A stretch of DNA of 64,000 nucleotides. Source: Micromonospora sp. DSM 45708 (lineage in GTDB: Bacteria; Actinomycetota; Actinomycetes; Mycobacteriales; Micromonosporaceae). Positions 7,309 through 16,918 of this stretch are shown one piece after another. Below the pieces are notes generated by a model. The model was not told where the DNA came from. It worked only from the letters and a program-made list of their open reading frames with translations, and did no database searches. The translations under genes were made by a program, and so were the position numbers. The stretch is from the NCBI RefSeq assembly GCF_039566955.1, contig NZ_CP154796.1, forward strand, positions 2,046,001 to 2,110,000, written 5' to 3'. Position 1 is the stretch's first letter; each line of letters opens with the position of its first letter.

Positions 7309-10300
7309 GTGCGCATCCTGTTGCTGTCCACCGCCGACACCGATCTGCTGGCCGCCCGCGCCAGTGGCGCCGACTACCGGCTCGCCAACCCCGCGCGGGT
7401 CGACGCCGACGCGGTACCCGCGCTCGTCGACGGCGTCGCCCTTGCCGTCGTACGCCTGCTCGGTGGCCGGCAGGCGTGGCCGGACGGGCTGGCCGCCGTG
7501 CTGGCCAGCGGCGTGCCCACGGTGGTGCTCGGCGGCGAGGCGCTGCCCGACGCGGAGCTGATGGCGGCCTCCACCGTGCCGCCGGGCGTGGTCAGCCAGG
7601 CTCTCGCGTACCTGGTCGAGGGCGGCCCGGCGAACCTGGGGCAACTGGCCCGGTTCCTGTCCGACCGGGTGCTGCTCACCGGCGAGGGCTTCGCCCCGCC
7701 CGCGCCCGCTCCGGCCTACGGCGTGCACGGCGATCCGGAGATCGCCCCCGGCCGACCCACGGTGGGGATCGTCTTCTACCGGGCACACGCGCTGGCCGGC
7801 AACACCGGCTTCGTCGACGTGCTCGCCGGCGCGGTACGGGCCGCCGGCGGGAACGCGCTGCCGATCTTCTGCGGCTCGCTGCGGGGGCTGACCGCCGGCG
7901 CCGGGCCGCTCGGGCTCTTCGGCCGGTGCGACGCGCTGCTGGTCACCGTGCTCGCCGCCGGTGGCGCGGTGGCCGCGGACGCCTCCGGCGGCGGCGACGA
8001 GGACGCCTGGGACGTCGGCGCCCTCGCGGCCCTGGACGTGCCGGTGATCCAGGCCCTCTGCCTGACCAGCACCCGCGAGCAGTGGGCCGGCAGCGACGCC
8101 GGACTGTCCCCGTTGGACGCCGCCATGCAGGTGGCCATCCCCGAGTTCGACGGCCGGATCATCACCGTGCCGTTCTCGTTCAAGCAGATCGACGCCGACG
8201 GGCTCTCGGTCTACGCCGCCGATCCCGAACGGGCGGCCCGGGTGGCCGGCATCGCGGTACGCCACGCCCGGCTGCGGCACGTGCCCCCCGCCGAGAAGCG
8301 CGTCGCGGTGGTGCTCAGCTCGTACCCGACCAAGCATTCCCGGGTCGGCAACGCGGTCGGTCTGGACACCCCGGCCTCCGCCGTCCGGCTGTTCGCCGCG
8401 TTGGCCGACGCCGGCTACCACCTGGGCGACGCCCCGGTGCCCGACGACGGCGACGCCCTGATCCATGCGCTGATCGCCGCGGGCGGCCACGACGTGGAGT
8501 GGCTCACCCCGGAGCAGCAGCTCGCCGCCGAGGCCCGGATCCCGGGGTCGACGTACCGGCGGTGGTTCGACGAGGTGCCCGCCGCGCTGCGCGAGCGGAT
8601 GCGCGAGCACTGGGGCGAGCCGCCCGGCGAGCTGTACACCACCGGCGGGGACATCATGCTGGCCGGGCTGCGCTTCGGCAACGTGATGCTGCTGATCCAG
8701 CCGCCGCGCGGCTTCGGGGAGAACCCGATCGCCATCTACCACGACCCGGACCTGCCGCCCAGCCACCACTACCTGGCCGCGTACCGCTGGCTCGCCGCGC
8801 CGGTCGCCGACGGTGGGTTCGGCGCGGACGCCGTGGTGCACCTGGGCAAGCACGGCACGTGCGAGTGGCTGCCCGGCAAGGGGCTCGGCCTGGCGGCGGA
8901 CTGCGCCCCCGACGCGGTCCTCGGCGAGCTGCCGCTGGTCTACCCGTTCATCGTCAACGATCCCGGTGAGGGCACCCAGGCCAAGCGGCGCTCCCACGCC
9001 GTCGTGGTCGACCACCTGGTGCCGCCGATGGCCCGCGCCGAGACCTACGGCGACCTGGCCAAACTGGAGCAACTGCTCGACGAGTACGCCACCGTGCAGG
9101 CCCTCGACCCGGCCAAGGTGCCCACCGTGCGGGCGCAGATCTGGGACCTGGTGTGCGCCGCCGAACTGCACCACGACCTGCACGCCGAGGCGATGCCCGA
9201 CGCCGACGACTTCGACGACTTCGTGCTGCACCTCGACGGCTACCTCTGTGAGGTCAAGGACGTGCAGATCCGCGACGGGCTGCACATCCTCGCCGCCGCA
9301 CCCACCGGCGAACCGCGGGTCAACCTGGTCCTCGCGGTGCTGCGTGCCCCGCAGGTCTGGGGCGGCACCCGCGCCCTGCCCGGCCTGCGGCAGGCCCTCG
9401 CCGGCGCGTACGGGCTCGACGAACAGGCGCTGCTCGCCTCGCCGGGCCAGCGCCTGGCCCTGCCGGCGGCGCTCACCGACGTCGTGGACGGGCCGTCCGC
9501 CACCGCCGCCGACGCCGTCGACCTGATCGAGGCGATGGCACGCCGGCTGGTGGTCGGCATGGAGACCCTCGGGTGGGACGTCGAGGCGGTCGAGGCGGTG
9601 GTCGCGGAGGTGACCGGCCGGCCCGTGCCGGACGCCGCCGCGGTGCTCCGCTTCGCCGCCACCGAGGTGGTGCCCCGGCTGGCGCGGACCACCGACGAGC
9701 TGGCCAACACGCTCGGCGCCCTGGACGGCCGCTTCGTGCCGCCCGGCCCGTCCGGCTCTCCCACCCGGGGGCTGGTCAACGTGCTGCCCACCGGTCGCAA
9801 CTTCTACTCCGTCGACCCCAAGGCCATCCCCAGCCGCAACGCCTGGGACGTCGGCGTGGCCCTGGCCGACTCGCTGCTCGCGCGGCACCTCGCCGACACC
9901 GGCGCGTATCCCCGCTCGGTGGGGTTGACCGTGTGGGGCACCAGCGCCATGCGTACCCAGGGCGACGACATCGCCGAGGTGCTGGCCCTGCTCGGCTGTC
10001 GACCCGTGTGGGACGACCGGTCGCGGCGGGTCACCGGCGTCGAGGTGGTGCCGACCGCGGAACTCGGCCGGCCCCGCGTCGACGTCACGGTCCGCATCTC
10101 CGGGTTCTTCCGCGACGCGTTCCCGCACGTGGTGGCGCTGCTCGACGACGCCGTCCGGCGGGTGGCCGCGCTGGACGAGCCGGACGCGGAGAACTTCGTC
10201 CGCGCGCACGTCGCCGCCGACCTGGCCGAGCACGGCGACGAGCGGCGGGCCACCACCCGGATCTTCGGCTCCCGACCGGGCGCGTACGGCGCGGGTCTGC

Positions 10301-10977
10301 TGCCGCTGATCGACGCCCGGACCTGGCGCAGTGACGCCGACCTCGCCGAGGTGTACGCGGTCTGGGGTGGCTACGCCTACGGCCGTGGCCTCGACGGGCG
10401 GGAGGCGCGCGTCGACATGGAACGCTCGTTCGCCCGGATCGCGGTGGCCGCGAAGAACCAGGACACCCGCGAGCACGACATCGTCGACTCCGACGACTAC
10501 TTCCAGTACCACGGCGGGATGGTGGCGATGGTCCGCCACCTCACCGGCGCCTCGCCCGAGGCGTACGTGGGTGACTCGGCGATGCCGCACGACGTGCGCA
10601 CCCGCACGTTGGGCGAGGAGACCCGGCGGGTGTTCCGGGCCCGGGTGGTCAACCCGAAGTGGATCGCCGCCATGCGCCGGCACGGCTACAAGGGTGCCTT
10701 CGAGCTGGCCGCCACCGTGGACTACCTGTTCGGCTACGACGCCACCGCCGGGGTGGTCGACGACTGGATGTACGAGCACCTGGCCGCCGCCTACGTCTTC
10801 GACGACGTCACCCGCGACTTCCTCGAGCGGTCCAACCCGTGGGCGTTGCGTGGCATCACCGAGCGGCTGCTGGAGGCCGCCGACCGGGGGCTGTGGGCCC
10901 AGCCGGAGCCGGCCACCCTGGACCGGCTCCGCGACACGTACCTGGCCAGCGAGGGCGACCTGGAGGAACGGCAGTGA
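7309..10977 (+). CDS. cobN: cobaltochelatase subunit CobN
   Basis: 1222 aa from GTG 7309, a usual CobN length. CobN is the large, porphyrinoid-binding subunit of the ATP-dependent chelatase that inserts Co2+ into hydrogenobyrinic acid a,c-diamide. The magnesium-chelatase-H/CobN hallmark HLGKHGTCEWLPGKGLG lies near residues 510-530. Further typical blocks are LPTGRNFYSVDPKAIPSR-type and VWGTSAMRTQGDDIAE, with the C-terminal SDDYFQYHGGMVAM. The alternative BchH/ChlH is disfavoured because the gene heads a B12 operon behind a cobalamin riboswitch and no chlorophyll genes are present. The next gene supplies the AAA+/VWA partner. A 55-nt repeat-like spacer separates the two. Confidence 0.93.
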   Translation: MRILLLSTADTDLLAARASGADYRLANPARVDADAVPALVDGVALAVVRLLGGRQAWPDGLAAVLASGVPTVVLGGEALPDAELMAASTVPPGVVSQALAYLVEGGPANLGQLARFLSDRVLLTGEGFAPPAPAPAYGVHGDPEIAPGRPTVGIVFYRAHALAGNTGFVDVLAGAVRAAGGNALPIFCGSLRGLTAGAGPLGLFGRCDALLVTVLAAGGAVAADASGGGDEDAWDVGALAALDVPVIQALCLTSTREQWAGSDAGLSPLDAAMQVAIPEFDGRIITVPFSFKQIDADGLSVYAADPERAARVAGIAVRHARLRHVPPAEKRVAVVLSSYPTKHSRVGNAVGLDTPASAVRLFAALADAGYHLGDAPVPDDGDALIHALIAAGGHDVEWLTPEQQLAAEARIPGSTYRRWFDEVPAALRERMREHWGEPPGELYTTGGDIMLAGLRFGNVMLLIQPPRGFGENPIAIYHDPDLPPSHHYLAAYRWLAAPVADGGFGADAVVHLGKHGTCEWLPGKGLGLAADCAPDAVLGELPLVYPFIVNDPGEGTQAKRRSHAVVVDHLVPPMARAETYGDLAKLEQLLDEYATVQALDPAKVPTVRAQIWDLVCAAELHHDLHAEAMPDADDFDDFVLHLDGYLCEVKDVQIRDGLHILAAAPTGEPRVNLVLAVLRAPQVWGGTRALPGLRQALAGAYGLDEQALLASPGQRLALPAALTDVVDGPSATAADAVDLIEAMARRLVVGMETLGWDVEAVEAVVAEVTGRPVPDAAAVLRFAATEVVPRLARTTDELANTLGALDGRFVPPGPSGSPTRGLVNVLPTGRNFYSVDPKAIPSRNAWDVGVALADSLLARHLADTGAYPRSVGLTVWGTSAMRTQGDDIAEVLALLGCRPVWDDRSRRVTGVEVVPTAELGRPRVDVTVRISGFFRDAFPHVVALLDDAVRRVAALDEPDAENFVRAHVAADLAEHGDERRATTRIFGSRPGAYGAGLLPLIDARTWRSDADLAEVYAVWGGYAYGRGLDGREARVDMERSFARIAVAAKNQDTREHDIVDSDDYFQYHGGMVAMVRHLTGASPEAYVGDSAMPHDVRTRTLGEETRRVFRARVVNPKWIAAMRRHGYKGAFELAATVDYLFGYDATAGVVDDWMYEHLAAAYVFDDVTRDFLERSNPWALRGITERLLEAADRGLWAQPEPATLDRLRDTYLASEGDLEERQ

Positions 10978-11032
10978 GCGCGAGGAGTGAGCCGGGTTTG
11001 CGAGCCCCGCAGTCGCGAACCGAGGAGGCACC
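10978..11032. repeat. short intergenic repeat-like element between cobN and the chelatase partner
   Basis: The spacer reads GCGCGAGGAGTGAGCCGGG followed by TTTGCGAGCCCCGCAGTCGC, then the Shine-Dalgarno GAGGAGG of the next gene. I recall very similar 'gagcgcgaggagtgagc...gcgagccccgcagtcgcgaac' segments at many gene junctions in Micromonospora and Salinispora genomes. Within this window it occurs once, so repeat status rests on recollection. Confidence 0.35.
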
Positions 11033-13246
11033 GTGAGCACCTATCCGTTCAGCGCCGTGCTCGGCATGGACGACATGCGGCTGGCGCTGCTGCTCAACGC
11101 CGTCTCCCCGGCGATCGGCGGGGTGTTGGTGCGGGGCGAGAAGGGCACCGCCAAGTCCACTGCCGTGCGGGCCCTCGCCGGTCTGCTGCCGCCGGTGCGC
11201 CGGGTGGCGGGCTGCCGGTTCGGTTGCGACCCGGCCGCGCCGGACCCGACCTGCCCGGACGGCCCGCACCCCGCCGGCGTGGCCGCCGAGACCGCGCCGG
11301 CCCGGCTGGTCGAGCTGCCGGTCGGCGCCGCCGAGGACCGGGTGGTCGGCTCGCTGGACCTGGAGCAGGCCCTCGGCCGGGGGGTACGCGCCTTCGAGCC
11401 GGGTCTGCTGGCCGCCGCGCACCGCGGCGTGCTCTACGTCGACGAGGTCAACCTGCTGCACGACCACCTGGTCGACCTGCTGCTCGACGCCGCCGCGATG
11501 GGCCGCAGCCACGTCGAGCGGGAGGGCGTCTCGGTCAGCCACGCCGCCCGGTTCCTGCTCGTCGGGACGATGAACCCGGAGGAGGGGGAGCTGCGTCCAC
11601 AACTGCTCGACCGGTTCGGGCTCACCGTCGAGGTCGGCGCCAGCCGGGACCCGGCGGTCCGGGTCGAGGTGGTCCGTCGCCGGCTGGCCGCCGACGCCGA
11701 CCCGGCCGGCTTCGCCGCCCGCTGGGCCGCCGCCGACGCGCGGACCGCCCGACAGGTGGCCGACGCCCGGCACCGGCTCGCCCGGGTGCGGCTGCCGGAC
11801 TCCTCGCTGCGCCAGATCGCCGAGGTCTGCGCCGCGTTCGACGTGGACGGGATGCGCGCCGACATCGTCACCGCCCGTACCGCGATGGCGCACGCGGCCT
11901 GGCACGGGCGGGACCGGGTGACCGTCGACGACGTCCGGGTGGCCGCCCGGCTGGCCCTGCCGCACCGGCGTCGCCGCGACCCGTTCGACACCCCCGGTCT
12001 GGACGACAAACGTCTCGACGAGGCGTTGCGGCGCGCCCAGGACGAGCATCCCGACGACCCGGACGACGGCGGCACCGACGGCCGCGGTCCGGACGGCGGC
12101 GGCCCGCAGGACGGCGGCCCGGGTGGTCCGGCCGGCTCGGACGGGCCCGCCGGGGACGGTCCTGGTTTCGGCGGGGACGGCCCGGACGGGCGCGGCGGAG
12201 ACCCGGACGCCGGGGACGGCCGTGGTCTCGACTCCGCCGGGCGCGGCGCCGACGGCGCCGACCGACGTGGACCCGGTGGGGGTGCGACCGGCGGGAACGG
12301 CGGGTCACCCGATCCCGTCGGGGGGCCGGCGGACGGCGGGGACGGGCGGACCGACGCTGGTCGCCCGGGCGGCGGCGACGACCCGCGCCGGGGCCGACCC
12401 CGTCCGGACGACGCCGGTGCGGGCGCTCAGCCGGTGGCCGTACCCCGGGGTGGGCTGAAGGCCCGGCTGCTCACCGCGCCCGGGGTGGGGGACGGGGTGC
12501 CCGGTCGGCGGTCCCGCGCCCGTACCGGGCGAGGTCGCACCACGGGCGCCCGGGTGCCGGCCGGTCCGGTGACCGCGCTGCACCTACCGGCCACGGTCCG
12601 CGCGGCTGCGCCGCACCAGGCGGCCAGGGGCCGCCTCACCGGTCCGCTGCGGCTGCGTCGGGACGACGTGCGCGAGGCGGTCCGGGAGGGACGCGAGGGC
12701 AACCTGGTGCTGTTCGTGGTGGATGCCAGCGGGTCGATGGGGGCCCGCGAGCGGATGACGGCCGTCAAGGACGCGGTGCTCGCCCTGCTCACCGACGCGT
12801 ACCAGCGGCGGGACAAGGTGGCGGTGATCGCCTTCCGGGGTGCCGGGGCACAGACCGTGCTGCCGGCCACCTCGTCGGTGCTGGCCGCCTCGCTCCGGCT
12901 GGCCGAGATGTCCACCGGCGGGCGTACCCCGCTGGCGGAGGGCCTGCTCGCGACGGCCGACCTGCTGCGTCGGGAACGGCTGCGCGACCCGAAGCGCCGC
13001 CCCCTGGTGCTCATCGTCACCGACGGCCGGGCCACCGCCGGCTCGCGCCCGTTGGAGCGGGCGGCCGCGGCGGCGGCGCTCCTTGCCGCCACCGGCGCAC
13101 CCTGCGTGGTCGTCGACTGCGAATCGGGCCCCGTTCGCCTACACCTGGCCCGCCGCCTGGCCGTCCAGCTCAGTGCCCCCCACCACCTGCTGAACGCCCT
13201 CACCCACCCTCTCGCCCGCGATCGTGCACTTGCTGCGCCGGCATAG
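11033..13246 (+). CDS. ChlI-ChlD fusion chelatase subunit (AAA+ and VWA), CobN partner
   Basis: 737 aa. N-terminal AAA+ ATPase of the Mg-chelatase ChlI type (~1-330): Walker [10 protein letters not shown] near residues 35-43, Walker [10 protein letters not shown] near 137-145, and the [20 protein letters not shown] block. A low-complexity Gly/Asp/Pro/Arg linker follows (~345-480, nt ~12060-12470). The C-terminal VWA domain (~555-737) has a complete MIDAS, DASGSMG near 564-570, with STGGRTPL and VTDGRAT. It probably powers the CobN chelatase in place of separate CobS and CobT. GTG start at 11033 with GAGGAGG upstream. The stop lies in an element resembling an imperfect inverted repeat. Confidence 0.88.
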   Translation: MSTYPFSAVLGMDDMRLALLLNAVSPAIGGVLVRGEKGTAKSTAVRALAGLLPPVRRVAGCRFGCDPAAPDPTCPDGPHPAGVAAETAPARLVELPVGAAEDRVVGSLDLEQALGRGVRAFEPGLLAAAHRGVLYVDEVNLLHDHLVDLLLDAAAMGRSHVEREGVSVSHAARFLLVGTMNPEEGELRPQLLDRFGLTVEVGASRDPAVRVEVVRRRLAADADPAGFAARWAAADARTARQVADARHRLARVRLPDSSLRQIAEVCAAFDVDGMRADIVTARTAMAHAAWHGRDRVTVDDVRVAARLALPHRRRRDPFDTPGLDDKRLDEALRRAQDEHPDDPDDGGTDGRGPDGGGPQDGGPGGPAGSDGPAGDGPGFGGDGPDGRGGDPDAGDGRGLDSAGRGADGADRRGPGGGATGGNGGSPDPVGGPADGGDGRTDAGRPGGGDDPRRGRPRPDDAGAGAQPVAVPRGGLKARLLTAPGVGDGVPGRRSRARTGRGRTTGARVPAGPVTALHLPATVRAAAPHQAARGRLTGPLRLRRDDVREAVREGREGNLVLFVVDASGSMGARERMTAVKDAVLALLTDAYQRRDKVAVIAFRGAGAQTVLPATSSVLAASLRLAEMSTGGRTPLAEGLLATADLLRRERLRDPKRRPLVLIVTDGRATAGSRPLERAAAAAALLAATGAPCVVVDCESGPVRLHLARRLAVQLSAPHHLLNALTHPLARDRALAAPA

Positions 13247-13281
13247 CGGACGAAGCGCACACATGGCGGACCGAAATCGCA
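13215..13281. repeat. imperfect inverted repeat at the 3' end of the chelatase gene (REP-like)
   Basis: CCCGCGATC at 13215-13223 pairs with GATCGCGGG at 13273-13281. Pairing continues imperfectly inward (CGTGCACTTGC against the complement of GAAATCGCAAG). It overlaps the last ten codons of the chelatase gene. It resembles the 'cgcgatcttgcact..' hairpin elements scattered in Micromonospora intergenic DNA, but only one copy is in this window. Confidence 0.35.
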
Positions 13282-13327
13282 AGATCGCGGGAGTGGTCGC
13301 GGGGATGACGACGAGGAGAGATCGCTG

Positions 13328-13939
13328 ATGCCGCAGGGGAAGCCGAGCACGGTGCCCGCCGACGGGTTGACGACCCGGCAGCGGCGGCACCGGCCGCTGC
13401 TGATCGTGCACACCGGACAGATGAAGGGCAAGTCGACCGCCGCGTTCGGGATGGCGCTCCGGGCCTGGACCGCCGGCCTGCCGGTCGGGGTGTTCCAGTT
13501 CGTCAAGAGCGCCAAGTGGCGGGTCGGCGAGGAGAACGCCTTCCGGGCGCTCGGCGAGGTGCACGAGCGCACCGGGCAGGGCGCCCCGGTGGCCTGGCAC
13601 AAGATGGGCGAGGGCTGGTCCTGGATCCAGCGCGGCGGCGCGGCCGACCACGCCGCCGACGCCCTGGAGGGCTGGCGGCAGATCCAGCGCGACCTGGCCG
13701 CCCAGCGGTACGGGCTGTACGTGCTGGACGAGTTCACCTACCCGATGAAGTGGGGCTGGGTGGACGTCGACGAGGTGGTCGCCACGCTGGCCGACCGGCC
13801 CGGCTTCCAACACGTGGTGATCACCGGGCGGGACGCCGACCCACGGCTGGTGGAGGCGGCCGATCTGGTCGCCGAGCTGACCAAGGTCAAGCACCCGATG
13901 GACGCCGGCCAGAAGGGTCAGAAGGGCATCGAGTGGTGA
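13328..13939 (+). CDS. cobO: cob(I)yrinic acid a,c-diamide adenosyltransferase CobO
   Basis: 203 aa, the usual CobO/BtuR length. It transfers the adenosyl group of ATP to Co(I) of the corrinoid. Evidence is the ATP-binding loop HTGQMKGKSTAAFG (~27-40), GEGWSWIQRG, YVLDEFTYPMKWGW, HVVITGRDADPRL and the family C-terminus VKHPMDAGQKGQKGIEW. ATG 13328 follows GAGGAGAG. Its stop overlaps the GTG of cobB (GTGA), so the two are translationally coupled. Confidence 0.95.
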   Translation: MPQGKPSTVPADGLTTRQRRHRPLLIVHTGQMKGKSTAAFGMALRAWTAGLPVGVFQFVKSAKWRVGEENAFRALGEVHERTGQGAPVAWHKMGEGWSWIQRGGAADHAADALEGWRQIQRDLAAQRYGLYVLDEFTYPMKWGWVDVDEVVATLADRPGFQHVVITGRDADPRLVEAADLVAELTKVKHPMDAGQKGQKGIEW

Positions 13940-15297
13940 CCGACGCGACGACGCCCTGGGCGCTGCCCCGGCTGGTGGTGGCCGCCTCGGCCAGCGGGCA
14001 CGGCAAGACCACCGTGGCCACCGGGCTGCTCGCCGCGCTGCGCCGCCGTGGCCTGACGGTCAGCCCGCACAAGGTCGGCCCGGACTACATCGACCCCGGT
14101 TACCACGCGCTCGCCGCCGGCCGGGCCGGCCGCAACCTCGACCCCTTCCTGGTCGGCGCGGACCGGATCGCGCCGCTGCTGCGGCACGGCGCGAGCGTCC
14201 CCACGCCCGCCGACGTCGCCGTGGTCGAGGGCGTGATGGGCCTGCACGACGGCGCCGTGGGCCGGGGCGGCTTCGCCTCCACCGCGCACGTCGCCCGGCT
14301 GATCGACGCGCCGGTGCTGCTGGTGCTCGACACCACCGCGCAGGGTCGATCGGCCGCCGCGCTCACCCTCGGCATGGCCGCCTTCGACCCGGCGGTGCGC
14401 ATCGGCGGGGTGATCCTCAACCGGGTCGGCTCACCCCGGCACGAGACGCTGCTGCGCGACGCGCTCGCCGAGGTGGGCGTGCCGGTGCTCGGGGCGGTCA
14501 CCCGGGCCGCCGAGGTGGCCGCCCCGGCCCGGCACCTGGGGCTCGTCCCGGTCGCCGAGCGGGCGCCCGAGTCGCTCGCGATCGTCGCCGCCCTCGCCGA
14601 GCTGGTCGAGTCCACCGTGGACCTGGACGCCGTACTCGACCTGGCCCGTACCGCCGCGCCGCTGACGGCGCCCGCCTGGGACCCGCTCGCCGCCGTCGGC
14701 GGCCCGGCCGGCGGGGACCGCCCGCGGGTCGCGGTCGCCGGTGGTCCGGCCTTCACCTTCTCGTACGCGGAGACCACCGAGCTGCTCGCCGCGGCCGGCG
14801 CCGACGTGGTCACCGTCGACCCGCTGCGTGACCCGGCGCTGCCCGCCGGCACCCGCGCGGTGGTCATCGGGGGCGGCTTCCCCGAGGCGTACGCGGAGGC
14901 GTTGGCCGGCAACACGGCCCTGCGCGCCGAGGTGGCCGCCTTCGACGGACCGATCGTGGCCGAGTGCGCCGGGCTGCTCTACCTCGGCCGGTCCCTGGAC
15001 GGCGCGCCCATGTGCGGGCGGCTCGACCTGACCGCCCGGATGACCGGTCGGCTGACCCTCGGCTACCGGGAGGCGGTCGCCGCCGCCGACTCCCCGGTGA
15101 CCCGGGCCGGCGAGGCGGTACGCGGCCACGAGTTCCACCGCACCACCACCGACCCCGGCCACGGCGAGCAGGCGGCGTGGCGGTGGAACGGCGCGGCGCA
15201 CGGCTTCGTGGCCGGCCGGGTGCACGCCTCCTACCTGCACACGCACTGGGCGGGCAGCCCGGCCGCCGCCCGCCGCCTGGTCGAGGCGTGCCGATGA
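13936..15297 (+). CDS. cobB: cobyrinic/hydrogenobyrinic acid a,c-diamide synthase CobB
   Basis: 453 aa. ATP- and glutamine-dependent amidation of the a and c side chains of the corrin ring. N-terminal dethiobiotin-synthetase-like domain with P-loop ASASGHGKTTVATG (~17-30) and KVGPDYIDPGYH. C-terminal class-I-like glutamine amidotransferase with IGGGFPEAYAEALAGN and the nucleophile-bearing VAECAGLLYL (Cys ~343). GTG 13936 is chosen because it overlaps the cobO stop by 4 nt. An adjacent in-frame GTG at 13933 is equally possible. Its position before the methyltransferases fits either hydrogenobyrinate (aerobic) or cobyrinate use. Confidence 0.93.
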   Translation: MTDATTPWALPRLVVAASASGHGKTTVATGLLAALRRRGLTVSPHKVGPDYIDPGYHALAAGRAGRNLDPFLVGADRIAPLLRHGASVPTPADVAVVEGVMGLHDGAVGRGGFASTAHVARLIDAPVLLVLDTTAQGRSAAALTLGMAAFDPAVRIGGVILNRVGSPRHETLLRDALAEVGVPVLGAVTRAAEVAAPARHLGLVPVAERAPESLAIVAALAELVESTVDLDAVLDLARTAAPLTAPAWDPLAAVGGPAGGDRPRVAVAGGPAFTFSYAETTELLAAAGADVVTVDPLRDPALPAGTRAVVIGGGFPEAYAEALAGNTALRAEVAAFDGPIVAECAGLLYLGRSLDGAPMCGRLDLTARMTGRLTLGYREAVAAADSPVTRAGEAVRGHEFHRTTTDPGHGEQAAWRWNGAAHGFVAGRVHASYLHTHWAGSPAAARRLVEACR

Positions 15298-16082
15298 CCG
15301 CCGACAGCCGAGCCGCCGCACCTGTCGACGCGGTGCTGACCGGGGTCGGCGTCGGCCCCGGCGACCCGGAACTGCTCACCCTCAAGGCGGTGCGGGTGCT
15401 GCGCGCGGCCGACCTGGTCTTCGTACCCGTGATGGCGGATCGGCCGGCGAGCGCCGCGGACCGGGACGGGGCCGCCGGGCGGGCCGAGCGGACCGTGCTG
15501 GCGCACGTCGGGGCGGACCGGCTGCGCCGGCTGCCGTTCGCCCTGGACGACCGGGGCGGGGTCAGCCCGCGTCGCGCGGCGGCCTGGGACGCCGCCGCCC
15601 GCGCGGTGGTCGAGGCGGTCGACGCCGGGGCGCGGGCGCTCGCCTTCGCCACCATCGGCGACCCGAACGTCTACTCCACCTTCGGTTACCTGGCGCAGAG
15701 CGTCCGCGCGTCACGCCCGGCGGTGCGGGTCGCGACCGTGCCCGGCATCACCGCCATGCAGGAGCTGGCCGCGCGCAGCGGCACCCCGCTCTGCGAGGGA
15801 CGCGAGCCGCTGACCCTGCTGCCGGCGACGGCCGGGCTGGCGCTGTTCGCCGACGCGCTGGCCGGCCCGGGCACCGTGGTCGCCTACAAGGGCTGGCGGC
15901 GGCACCCCGAGCTGGTCGGGGAGCTGCGCCGGCAGGGTCGCCTCGCCGACGCCGTGCTCGGGTGCGGCCTCGGGCTGCCCGACGAGCGGATCGGTGGAGT
16001 GGACGAGGCCGAGTACGACCTGCCGTACCTGTCGACGCTGCTGGTCCCCGCCCGGCGGGACCGCCGAGGAGGAAAACTGTGA
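15294..16082 (+). CDS. cobI: precorrin-2 C20-methyltransferase CobI/CbiL
   Basis: 262 aa tetrapyrrole methylase that adds the C20 methyl to (cobalt-)precorrin-2 from SAM. Diagnostic features are VGVGPGDPELLTLKAVRVLRAAD near the N-terminus, FATIGDPNVYSTFGYL, VPGITAMQELAARSG and AYKGWRR. The ATG at 15294 overlaps the cobB stop (ATGA). Whether the substrate is metal-free or cobalt-loaded cannot be told from sequence. Confidence 0.92.
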   Translation: MTADSRAAAPVDAVLTGVGVGPGDPELLTLKAVRVLRAADLVFVPVMADRPASAADRDGAAGRAERTVLAHVGADRLRRLPFALDDRGGVSPRRAAAWDAAARAVVEAVDAGARALAFATIGDPNVYSTFGYLAQSVRASRPAVRVATVPGITAMQELAARSGTPLCEGREPLTLLPATAGLALFADALAGPGTVVAYKGWRRHPELVGELRRQGRLADAVLGCGLGLPDERIGGVDEAEYDLPYLSTLLVPARRDRRGGKL

Positions 16083-16918
16083 CCAGCCCCGGCAAGGTGT
16101 GGTTCGTCGGTGCCGGCCCCGGCGCGGCGGACCTGCTGACCCTGCGGGCGGCCCGGGTGATCGCCGAGGCCGACGTGGTGATCTGGGCGGCCAGCCTGGT
16201 GCACGCCGACGTGCTCGGCCACGCCCGGGCCGACGCGGAGATCGTGGACTCCTCGCAACTGCCCATCGAGGGTGTGCTGCCGCTGTACGAGCGGGCCGCG
16301 CAGCGGGGGCTGACGGTGGCCCGGATCCACTCCGGCGACCCGGCGCTCTGGGGTGCGGTGCAGGAACAACTGGACCTGTGCCGGGCGCTCGGCCTGGCCG
16401 TCGAGATCGTCCCCGGGGTCTCGTCGTTCACCGCCGTCGCCGCGATCGTCGGGCGGGAGCTGACCGTCCCCGAGGTCGCCCAGTCGGTGATCCTCACCCG
16501 CCTCGAAGGCGGCAAGACCCCGATGCCGCCCGGCGAACGGGTCCGCGACTTCGCCCGGCACGGCACCACGATGGCGCTGTTCCTCTCCGCCGCGCGGTCC
16601 GGGCAGGTGCAGACCGAGCTGCTGGCCGGCGGCTACCCGGCGGACACCCCGGCGGTGGTGGCGTACCAGGCGACCTGGCCGGACGAGCTGGTGGTGCGCT
16701 GCACGGTGGGCACCCTGGCGGCGACGGTCAAGGAGCACCGGCTCTGGAAGCACACGCTCTTCCTGGTCGGGCCGGCGCTGGCCGCCACCGGGACCCGCTC
16801 ACACCTCTACCACCCCGGGCACTTCCACACCTACCGGCGGGCCGAGCCGGCCGCCCGGGCCGAGCTGCGCCGTCGCGCCGCCGCCCACCCCGCCGACCCG
16901 GTGGGCGGTGCCGAGTGA
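16079..16918 (+). CDS. cobM: precorrin-4 C11-methyltransferase CobM/CbiF
   Basis: 279 aa tetrapyrrole methylase. KVWFVGAGPGAADLLTLRAA (residues ~6-25), VIWAASLVHADVL, HSGDPALWGAVQEQ, VPGVSSFTAVAA and LTRLEGGKTPMPPGE are typical of the CobM/CbiF branch. GTG 16079 overlaps the cobI stop and lies 7 nt after GAGGAGG. The C-terminal ~30 residues are an Arg/Ala-rich tail. Confidence 0.93.
   Translation: MTSPGKVWFVGAGPGAADLLTLRAARVIAEADVVIWAASLVHADVLGHARADAEIVDSSQLPIEGVLPLYERAAQRGLTVARIHSGDPALWGAVQEQLDLCRALGLAVEIVPGVSSFTAVAAIVGRELTVPEVAQSVILTRLEGGKTPMPPGERVRDFARHGTTMALFLSAARSGQVQTELLAGGYPADTPAVVAYQATWPDELVVRCTVGTLAATVKEHRLWKHTLFLVGPALAATGTRSHLYHPGHFHTYRRAEPAARAELRRRAAAHPADPVGGAE

Noticed and set aside
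7309..13246. Magnesium chelatase for (bacterio)chlorophyll
   Set aside because: CobN and the ChlI/ChlD fusion share folds with Mg chelatase, but the cobalamin riboswitch and the surrounding cob genes point to cobalt; no chlorophyll genes are present.
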